From Gaeumannomyces sp. JS-464 (Eukaryota > Ascomycota > Sordariomycetes > Magnaporthales > Magnaporthaceae), in NCBI GenBank assembly GCA_002197995.1, contig NGZR01000001.1, positions 2,790,001-2,854,000 on the forward strand: 64,000 nt of DNA, in the 5' to 3' direction. The position numbers were made by a program, and so were the translations under genes. Below are positions 55,322 through 64,000 of this stretch, in pieces. Positions within the stretch are counted from its first letter, which is position 1. Every line of letters begins with the position of its first letter. The notes under the pieces were generated by a model, which saw nothing but the letters and a program-made list of their open reading frames with translations, did not search any database and was not told the origin of the DNA.

Positions 55322-57799
55322 GGCTATAGCGGCAGCGGTGGTGGTGGCGGCCCTGCGCTTGCTTTTCCTCGTGGCGATCGCGACGAGCACCTTATTTTCC
55401 AGCTTAACGATAACGACGACTCCGGGGCTGGCGTTATTCCGAACCCCCGCGTTAAAACTGTAAATACGTTTTGCACCGCTTCGTTTTCTATTTTTTTTGC
55501 TAATTTTTTTCTTTTTTCCTTTAGCCCTACCGTTTGTACCACTAAAAGGAGTACAAAGCGGCGATCGCTGTTTTTCCGGGTTATATTTTTTACGACTCGA
55601 TAATGTATATCTTTCGTCGTTCCCTTTTTTATCCGCCTCGCTAACTTTTTAGCTTGTTTGCAAAATTTATATTGCTGCATTTAGCGTTTCGCTAACGGCA
55701 TCGATAGTGCCGGCGCCGTTCGGGATGCTATTACAAAGCTTATATGTTTTTATTGCTCCCCTTTTTTTACTCGGTTCCGGTTATATTGATTTTTATTTTT
55801 AGCTTTTCGCGTTTTGATTTATATAAGTGCGCTTTTTTGCGCGGTGCTTGCGTTTAAATTTGTTATTTTTTTTCCTTTTTTTTTATTTTTTTTTGTTGCT
55901 AATTGTCGGTTCCGTTTTGGTAGCCTTTCGCTAGTATTAAAATTAGGTTTATAGCGTTTTTTATGCTTATTAGCGTTATATTTAGTTTTTTTTTAAAATT
56001 GCTGGCCGATTTGAAAGATGTTTTAGCGGAAGTCGCTTATACCGCTAAGGTTTATAACGGTCCTATTTCGGTGCTATATGCTTTATTACTAATGCTTTTT
56101 TCCAATTTCGTTATACACATTTTAAAGCACGCTATCGCCGGTTACGTTCGATTTGCGAAAAACATCGGGAAACGGTCCGGCGTTTTTTTTAATGCTGGTT
56201 TTCGCCGTTCGTTTTTTTTTAATTTGGGAAGCGCTTTTGCTATTATAACTGCATTTGGTAGCTCGGGTTTCGTTCGCTCCCTTTTCGGTAATATGTGCCC
56301 CCGGCGTAAGCCATATCGGGTTAGGCTTTTAAATTATCGATGCGTGGGATTCGTTTAACCGCATTCGGATAAAGGCGTTAGTTTTAAAACGGGCTAAAAA
56401 TACGGGTTTATCGATATTTCTTTTTATATCGCTGTTTTCTTCCGGTTCGTTAACCTTTTTATATTTGCTAAATATCCTTCGTGCAAAATCCTTTTAATTT
56501 TACTTTCGGACGGATTTTAGCTAAATATCGGGAAGATATTATTAACGAAATATCGAAAAAAATAAGTAAAAATAAATAATTAGCTTAATCGGTTCCTTTC
56601 CGATTGCGGCTCGTATGTGGGGTATTAACATTGGTCCATTTTTTTTCCTTTTATTTTTTGGTAAAATATTTTCGTTTAGCGTTTTATAATTATTTGTGGT
56701 TCGGTTTTTTTCCGGCTCGGTAGCGTTTTTTTTCCTTTTTTTTTGCGCGTTTTTTTTCCACCTTTTTCGCTATTTTAAAATCTATTAATTTTCCAATTTT
56801 AAACATTATGCGTATTGCTTTTTTAAATAATGTATTTTTTATTTTTTATAGCTCGAAATATGCTTTTCGATTATCCGTTTGTATTATTCCGGTGCTATCC
56901 CGCTGTTTGTTTTAACGGGCGCATTAGGTTAACACGTGCTATGTTATTTCCTTTTATTCGCTGCCGCATTTGTATAGCGGCGTTACCGTATTAAACACGT
57001 TTTTGCTAAATAAAAAAGCATTTAAACCTAGCTTTTTCGTTTTAATTTAAACTGCTATTAAGCTGTATGCTTTTGGCATTTTTTTATAGTATTTAACCAT
57101 TTTTTCCGTAAATAAAAGGTTGTTCGCTAAGCACGCGGTTTTGTGCCGGTTCGCTTTTTTTACCGTTTTTATCGAGCTAGCAATTTTTAATTTCCATTTT
57201 ATTATTACGTTAGGGTTTTAGCGTTTCGCGTGTTTATGTTTGGATTTTTTTTCGTTTCCGCGGGGGATTAGTTTGCGTTTCGGTTTCGAGGTTGTTTTAA
57301 ATTGATTTTAAGTTCCGCTTATCCTTTTTTTATTTAGCCGTTTTAAAAGTATGGTTTTTTGCTTTATTTCCGGTATTTTAACTTTTTAAACCGGCCCGTT
57401 ACTTTCGTTATCGTTTCGTTAATTCGCTGTATTATTCCAATTCCAGCCATTTATTTTTTATATTAATTACCTTTTATTTAAATATAAATTTAAAAGTAGC
57501 ACATAGGTTTTTATTTCCAAGTAGGCTAATAACGTCGCTTTATATACTCCGGCTACCATTTTAAAACATGCTCGTTATTTTTTCGCTAACTTTTTAGCTG
57601 CGTTTCGAGGCCGCCCTCGTAGTTCGATTGGAAGGTGGTATGCTACGGTTTTATATGCCATCGCGCTTTTGCATATTACTACGTATAATTGTTTCGCTTT
57701 AGCGAGGTTGCTTTTTTACGTTACCGCTGCGAGTTTTATTATCGCCAGTTATTATTTTTCCTATTTGCTTTTCGTTTATTTAATATAAATTTTAAAGTT

Positions 57800-58900
57800 T
57801 AATTTGTAATCCAGCCAAATTTCGAGGAATTTCGCCGTTAGCGATGGTTATACGTGGGTAATTTCGGTACGAACCCGGGTTTGGTTTAAAGCTTTAGTAA
57901 AATGCAGCAGTTTGGTTTTTAATACGTTAAATGTTATTCCTATTGTTTTTGCCCACGTTTGGCATACGTTTTAAGCTTTTTCTAATAGTCGTACCGTTTT
58001 CGTTATAGTGCTTTTTATTGCTAAAAGTTAATATCGTTAGCGAAGCCGACCACCGTTATTTTTGGGATTTTTTCCAATTTATTATATAATAACGCGATGT
58101 AAAAAATAAACAATATAAGTAATAGTGGTAATTTTTGCGGGACTTTACAATTATTAGTATTAGCGTTAACGTGTTTCCGTCGAACCGAAACCGGGCCGTT
58201 TTATTTGTAAGCTAGCTTTTAATTTATTTAATTATTTTTGGTAAAAATTCTTACTTTCGCATTATATCGAGCAATTTAATATGGTTAATATTATCGAATG
58301 CTTTTAATAGGTCGAATTGCAATAGCGAAGTTATAACGCCGTAGTTTTACGCCGTTATTATTATGTTTGTCATTTGTTTAATAGCGAATTCGGTATTGCG
58401 TTTTTTTTTTATTGCCCATTATTTTTCCGGTAAAAGTCCTTTTTTTTCCGTTTCGTTAGCGATTCGTTTTCCTATTATAATTTTTATAATTTTAAAAATG
58501 GACGAAAAAAATGCGATCGGTTTCCATCCTTTCGTTGTTTTTTTATTTTTATATTTTTGCTTAGCTTTAATAATATTATTATAAGTGCGTTTCGAAAGCG
58601 TTTCGGAAAATATTCGAAATCGAAGCTAGCGTTAGCTATTTTAAATATAGCTTTTTAATAAGGTTCGCCGTATGCTTTTAGGAATTCGTTTAATAAGTTA
58701 TTCGCTTTTAAAGCTTTTTAGTTTTGCGTTTTTTTAAAGCCGTTAATACGTCGCCGTTTTCCAGGTTTACCATATGTTTTATTAAAAACGCGTGGTAAAA
58801 CGTGTCGTCGTTAAACGTGGTGTTTATAATATCGGTTAAATCCGTTTTCGGGCTAAGGTAAAATTTGGCCGTTAAAGTTATTGCTTTATTTACGTAGGTG
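57800..58900 (-). pseudogene. Reverse transcriptase domain of the LINE ORF2
   Basis: Minus-strand frames carry the palm motif GFANDIN (the family has FADD; the first Asp is now Asn) near 58030-58050. This is followed by a conserved-looking segment corresponding to WAKTNGITFNVxKTELLHFTKA. The enzyme would prime cDNA synthesis from nicked target DNA. Stops interrupt every frame. Confidence 0.8.
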
Positions 58901-60574
58901 TTGGCTGGTTTTTAATTGCCGTTTTTTTTAATTAATGCAAATCCGGTAATTTGGTTGGATTTCGTTTTTTATAACTGCGCAATTTTCGCTTACCGTTTTA
59001 CGTTTTAAAAAGTGGCTTTTTTTTTTTTTTTTTTAATGCTTTTTTAATAAAACTTTTTCCAATACGCGTTAACCGCTTTCCTTTTTTCTTTTATAAAAGC
59101 CTTATCCGCTGCTTTTAATTCGTTATAGCTGTTTTGTGTTTTTAGCTTCGTATATACGCGCCGGCACTTTTTCGTTTTTTTAACGAGTTTGGTAAATTTT
59201 AAATTCCAATACGGTATTAATTTAAAACTGGTTAATATTTTTTTTTAATGTTAGTTTATTGCGATTAAGGTTAGCTGGTTATTAATACGTTTATTTAATT
59301 ATCGATATTTTCCGGTATTTTTATATTTTTAATTTCGATATGCTATATAGTTAATTGCAATGCCTTTTTTTGGTCGTTTTTTATATTAATATTTACTTTT
59401 TCCATACCTATTTTTCGGTGGTTTTTTACCGAAACGGCTCCGTTTTGGTATTAATTAAAATTATTTGGAAATGGTAATCCGATCCTTCTATTTCGTCGTT
59501 TTTGCTTTTGTATATTACGGCTAACAAATCGGATATTTATATATAATCGATTGTGTTTTTTTCGTTCGCCAAATTTTTTTTCGTTACCTTTTCGTAAGGT
59601 ATTGCAAATTCGAGTTTCCACCGGTGCGTTAGCGATAATAATACGTTTGTTTTTTCGTTTGTTTATATAAACGTTTTATATAAAATGGTGCATATTAAAA
59701 TCCCTTACGAGCACGGCGTGGTATTATAACGGTTGCGTTTCGATTTTTATTAATAGCATGTGCTATTTTCCTAATGCTTTTAAATTTGGCGAATATATCG
59801 AGTAAATATCGATTTTTTTTAGTAAGGTTTGCAATATTACTATTGCCTAATCGTATCCGTTTCGGCTTTTCCACAATACGGGGTTTAGCCGTTAATAAAC
59901 GTATAATGCTGCGTTTAAACGGTTATCGGCTTGGTGGTAAACCATTTCGTATTTGCATTTTGCTGGTTTTTTTAGGTTTTTATATCGGTTTAACTCCGGC
60001 TTTTATATAGTTATTATATCGTATTTTTTTTTGCTAAATAGCGGGATATTTCCTTTTCCGCTCTTTTTCTTATGTTTTAATACAATATTGAAATTACCAT
60101 GCGGGTTTTTTTAGGCTTTTTAATGCGTTTTACGGGCTAATACTATTTATTATCGGTAGCGGTTCGGAGGAAAAGGGAAGGCGGGGGGAGTTTATCGGGC
60201 CGTTGTTTTTTTCGACTTCCTCGCGTATTTGCTCGTTTATCGTAACGAGGGGTTTAACTAGCGGAAGCTCGTTTTAAAAGCGAAATGTGTTATAGGTAAA
60301 GGAGGCGGCCGTATGTCGGTTCGGCTTTTGGGTAATTGTGAATTTTTGCGGGGTTTGCCGATTAATCGGCGTTTTTAAAATCCGGGTCGGTAAATTATTA
60401 TCCGAGTTTAAATTATTCTTTTGTTTTTTACTAAAGCTCGTTAGCCTTCCGGTTTTAAAAGGTTAACGGGTTTGGAAAATAGGAAAAGTAACGTTTTTTG
60501 TTGGTTTATAAGCTGCGCTTTTTAGCATAAACCTTTTCGGTTGGTTTTGGTATGCTTTTTTTGCTTTTTTTATA

Positions 60575-60635
60575 AACGCGTTGTGCTATTTCGCATTTTC
60601 GGTAAAAGGCCGGGTGCGGTTTATTGCAGTTTATG
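60575..60635 (-). pseudogene. CCHC zinc knuckle of the LINE ORF1
   Basis: The minus strand reads CINCNKPHPAFYRKC, a C-x2-C-x4-H-x5-C knuckle of the type ending Tad/I-clade ORF1 proteins, followed by a basic tail (AQRVYKKSKKS). The motif is intact despite surrounding decay. Confidence 0.75.
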
Positions 60636-62615
60636 CATTTGGGTGTGGCTTTTTGCTATTAATGGTGGGCGTCGTATTAGTGTTTTCCTTTTTGGTATTT
60701 CGGTTTTCCGTAATGCGGGCACCGGCTCGGTTTAATGCAAAACTTTTAACGGTGTTCCTATTCGAAGCAGTTATAATATTGGTTGGCTTTGGCGTTTGGT
60801 ATAAACGGCTCGCATTATAAATTACTGCTTTATTACGAGTTTTTATTCGTATGTTTAATCCGTTATCGTTACCGATCCGATGCGGGCTAATACCATAGCA
60901 TATCCGTAAAAGGTCCGGGCCGGCCATACGTATATGGATTTAACTTTTGCGTTTCGGTTTTCGGCGTTTAAAACTTTTAATAAATGCGTTTGGGTTTTTT
61001 AAAAGTGCTTTCTATTTAAAACTTCGAATTACCACGTCGTATGTCCGCACCCCGGATCGTTGTTTGGTCGCCGAATACTTTTTTCACCTAATCGTTTTTT
61101 TTTTATATTTTTTTGCGTTTGCTTAAAAGCATATTATTACGTTTCCGCTTTGGAATCGTTTCGTTGCCCGTATTATCGTGCCTAGTTAATTGTTTAACGC
61201 TTGTAAAGTGTTTATCGTTAATCGCTTTTTGATTGTTTTTGGAGGTTTTTTTACATTTATAATAATCTTTTATTCGATTTTCGACGGTATAAATTAAAGT
61301 GGGGGTTGCGCCGTATTCGGGTACTGTTAGCGTGGTTAAGTCGATTCGGTTCCGCCCGGCATTCGGGCCGGCAAGCCCGTGGCTAATGCAATGGCATAAG
61401 ACTTTTTAATATTAGCTAATGCTTTTTTAACTTCCTCGAGTATTTTTGCTTTAAGCTTTTACAGCGTGTCGTTAATTACTAGTCCTTTTACGGCGGTTTT
61501 GCGCTAGCGAGCCGCCTCCGCGTCGATCTTTCGCTTTGTTAGCTCCGACACCAGTTGCAGGACTTCTAATAACTTTCTAGTAATTACAAAAGGCTTTAGC
61601 TTGTTAATAATTTCTTTTTTTTTTTTATTTTGGCGGCTGCGCGCCGGTTTCGTATTGGTGTCGCTATTTCCCCGCGTATCCGAAAACGCGTTGGGAAGAT
61701 CCACCGTTATGGCGTGCCGATTAGCCGCGAGCTTAAAAATCGATCGCCATCGATTTTTAGCCCGCGCCGTTGGCGCGCGCACGATGCGGCATCGATCCGG
61801 GTCGAGTCGGCTGCGAAAGGTTCGATTTTGGCGTTAAAATTGGATTATTTGGAAGGGCTAACCGGCTACGCGTTTTTAAAGTCGCAGCAGCTTTTTTAAT
61901 AAAACGATAAGTTAAACCTTTTTTAACTTATTTACGTTATTAAACTAGTAGTTAACGTATTTAATTTCCTATTAATTGTTAAATTACGATAAAGGTTAAC
62001 CGTTATCCCGTCCGCTAAAAAGGCGTAATATAACCGTTTATCGGGGTGTTTTAAAACTTTAACGTTTTAAAAACATTTCGATACGTTAAACGGCGTAAAA
62101 ACGTATTAATTTTTTTAGTTTTTTTTAAGTTTTTACGAATTATAAATATAAAAATTACGTTATTTAAATCTTTTATTTTTTTTAAAACTTGGTCGTTTTA
62201 AAGTTTTAATTATTTCGGTTTATTTCCGCGTTAATGTTAAAAAATTTTAATTTTCGAAAAAGGTATATTTAACTTAAAAGCTTTTTTAAGCTTTTTTTTT
62301 CCAAACCGCTTATTAAAGTTACTTTTTTTTAAGTTTAGTAAAAAGTAGTATCGTTTTTTTCTTTCGAACTTTTAAACCCGAAAACGATCCGCTATTTTTT
62401 CGCTATTATACGCAATTTTAATAGTTTTAAACAGCGATATTTCGTAATTTTTAAAAATATTATCCAATAACCTTTTTATTAAACTAGTATATGACATATG
62501 TTTCGTTATAACAGTTTATTTAGCTAAACGTTAACCCGGGGCACGGTTTTTCCTATATCGGGCTTTTTTATATTCGTTAAAAGTTAGCTACTTAGCGGTT
62601 ATTATTTTATTACGG

Positions 62616-62657
62616 GCAGTTAACTTTAATATGGCCAGCTTCGCCGCATTTAAAGCA
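62616..62657 (-). pseudogene. Gag CCHC zinc knuckle of chromovirus copy 2
   Basis: The minus strand reads CFKCGEAGHIKVNC, a perfect C-x2-C-x4-H-x4-C nucleocapsid knuckle. The same position in copy 1 (near 46910-46960) is damaged. It fixes the gag end of the element on the right and hence the minus orientation. Confidence 0.88.
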
Positions 62658-63626
62658 TTTTTCGTTTTTTAAGTTTTGCTTTTGCTTTTTTATTACCCTT
62701 ATTACTAGTAAGCAACTCCCGCATTAAAATTTATAAAGTTTAAATGCGTTTTATAAACCGTAATAAATTATTACTTAGCTTTTTTTTAGTTAACGTTATT
62801 ACTTTATACCGTATTTTTAAAACCATATCCTTTTTTTTAATTATCGTTCGTATAATTTATCGCTAATGCGAACCGCTTTTCAAACGTAATTTGTAAAAAA
62901 ACTTTCGGCGATCCTATTTCGCGAGTTTATCCTTTACGTTTTCGCGTAATCCGTTATAAAAATTTAGCATTAACGTAATATCGCTTTAATTAAGCTTAAT
63001 GTTAATTTGTTAAAAGTCCGTTGCATATTTAACTACGGCTTTTCGCTATTTAAAGGTTAGCAAATTTCTTTTAGCGATTTAAGCTTCGTTAACTATTTCG
63101 AATACTTTTCCAACTTTTTTCCCAAAAGTTTCGAAGTTAGCGAAAATAATTTTAATGGCTTTTTAGCTTTTTTCGTACCTTTTAAAGTAATCGCTTTAGG
63201 TTAATTAAAACCATTTTTTCACTTTCCCGTCCAACTTAATAGCAACGTAAATAACCTTTTATTTTTCGCTTACGAATTGTTATTTGTAAAACTTAAAATA
63301 GCTTTTGCATTTAGTAAAAAATGTTTTAAATTTTGCCGTTTTCCTTTTCGTAAAGGTTTAAAAACGGGAATTTATACGTTTTAACCGCGATAAGCGTTTT
63401 AAAAGCTAGCAACTTTATGGTAAGTTGCTTTACATTAGTTTAACTTTTAACGATTTTATTCGTTATAAGCTTAAAAAGGTTAACGGTGTTATTGGCTTTT
63501 TTAAAATCGTATTTAACACTTTTAAAGGTAAAAAGTGGTTTTTTCCTTTTTAAGCTTTTTATTACTGCTCGCTATAATTGTATTATTTTTTCCTTTTAAC
63601 GAAATACTAAATAAAATTAGTTAAAA

Positions 63627-63994
63627 TGTTATAATTAAAGGTTTGCTTTTAAAGTAAAGCATTTCGGAGGTGGAAAAAACAATGTCGCTAATGTTAAATA
63701 AAAAAACACGTAATTTAAAAGGATAATTTAATTGCTTACTTTAAAAGATGCTTAAAAGCTAACGTAAGTTAATTAATGCTAAAGCTTTAGTTAAAACTAC
63801 TTAAAACAAAAGGAAATCCATTTTTATATACACGCTGCTTTTAGCTTGTGTTAAGTTAAATTTGTAGCTTTGCTATAAATTTACAAATCCTTTTTAAATT
63901 TGTTGCTTTGTTACAAATTAACAAATCCCTTTTAGGTTTGTTATTTTATTACAAACTTACAAATTTTGCTCGGATCCCGTAATTTTACGTAACT
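63627..63994 (-). repeat. LTR D (about 368 bp), 5' LTR of chromovirus copy 2
   Basis: Starts TGTTATAATTAAAGGTTTGC and ends near ACGTAAC at 63987-63993, just before the window edge. Like LTR B it has the AAATTTGTAGCTTTGCTATA-type 37-bp repeats (about 63865-63970). Sequence right of it is outside the window, so whether the tandem array continues cannot be seen. Confidence 0.88.
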
Positions 63995-64000
63995 TTAATA

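Larger units (their letters stand above)
54433..61914 (-). mobile_element. Tad-like non-LTR retrotransposon (LINE) inserted in chromovirus copy 2
   Basis: The insertion is 7482 bp, flanked by the 15-bp duplication AACCTTTTTTAACTT (54418-54432 and 61915-61929); copy 1 has the empty site (near 46222). On the minus strand, from 61914 leftward: ORF1 begins with 61782-61504 (MRAPTARAKNRWRSIFKLAA...) and ends in zinc knuckles, one reading CINCNKPHPAFYRKCEIAQR (about 60575-60635). ORF2 follows, with an AP-endonuclease start (YNMRKKRKRKYPAI, about 60050-60095). Its reverse transcriptase shows KITVVGFANDIN (about 58030-58065, original FADD) with downstream ITFNVLKTKLLHFTKALNQT. The left end reads ...ACTAATAATA on the minus strand, a short TAA-type tail with no poly-A. 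ORF1, endonuclease and RT order with CCHC knuckles fits the Tad/I group. Confidence 0.87.
47916..63994 (-). mobile_element. Ty3/gypsy chromovirus, copy 2 (LTR C to LTR D), interrupted twice
   Basis: The 5' LTR is D (63627-63994) and the 3' LTR is C. Its internal sequence is in three pieces: 48259-51909, 53767-54432 and 61915-63626. They line up in order with copy 1; for example the join around the pogo element matches copy 1 near 45115-45165, and the join around the LINE matches near 46220-46270. Together the pieces give about 6.0 kb. The minus strand shows a gag zinc knuckle (62616-62657), RT (about 50880-51100) and a chromodomain (48824-48985). Relative to copy 1 it lacks part of the antisense Cys-rich ORF next to LTR C. 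Confidence 0.88.

Noticed and set aside
16263..63994. Large cargo-carrying element (Starship type)
   Set aside because: No tyrosine-recombinase captain gene and no cargo genes were seen; the block is fully explained by ordinary nested transposons plus unclassified repeats.
1..64000. tRNA or rRNA genes
   Set aside because: No cloverleaf-like A/B box arrangement or rRNA-like conserved block was noticed by eye; a tRNAscan-SE run would be needed to exclude them.

Overview
The window reads as nuclear DNA of a filamentous ascomycete (Pezizomycotina). The evidence is short GT-AG introns of 50-95 bp with CTAAC/CTGAC-type branch sites, a Zn2Cys6 regulator, fungal-type P450s, a highly reducing polyketide synthase (HR-PKS) terminus, and a transposon graveyard with the marks of repeat-induced point mutation (RIP). 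Genus and species cannot be told from the sequence. The window has two compartments that meet near 15.76 kb.

Left compartment (1-15.76 kb, GC-balanced, gene-dense): part of a secondary-metabolite cluster. In order it holds the C-terminal end of an HR-PKS (+), a secreted FAD-linked BBE-type oxidase (-), a cytochrome P450 (+), a second intact single-exon P450 (-), a Zn2Cys6/fungal_trans transcription factor (-), a secreted type-B carboxylesterase (-), and a broken unrecognised gene (+) truncated at the repeat boundary. A plausible division of labour is that the PKS builds a reduced polyketide, the flavin oxidase and two P450s oxidise it, the esterase hydrolyses or transfers an ester, and the Zn2Cys6 protein regulates the set. 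Five of the six recognisable cluster genes need a one- or two-base frame correction or an unproven intron to read through. This is either sequencing error at short homopolymers or early decay of the cluster.

Right compartment (15.76-64 kb, AT-rich, no intact gene): nested, mutated transposable elements. From left to right: a Fot1/pogo element with 23-24 bp TIRs (16.26-18.10 kb); a small PIF/Harbinger-type element (18.34-20.49 kb) split by a Tc1/mariner element (18.90-20.35 kb); a Harbinger transposase and its Myb/SANT partner, tail to tail (21.0-24.0 kb); a Ty3/gypsy element on the minus strand with 211-bp LTRs (24.30-30.89 kb); a Ty1/copia element on the plus strand with 170-bp LTRs and a perfect AAAGT duplication (31.97-37.35 kb); and a tandem array of minus-strand Ty3/gypsy chromoviruses in which three full LTRs bound two internal regions (40.84-63.99 kb), preceded by an LTR fragment of the same family (40.0 kb). 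The second chromovirus is interrupted by a pogo/Fot1 element (51.91-53.77 kb) and by a 7.5-kb Tad-like LINE (54.43-61.91 kb) with a 15-bp target duplication.

In the right compartment cytosines survive mainly before G, and stop codons look like products of CpA-to-TpA change, as expected of RIP. All element calls rest on reading translations, terminal repeats and target duplications by eye; no database search was run.
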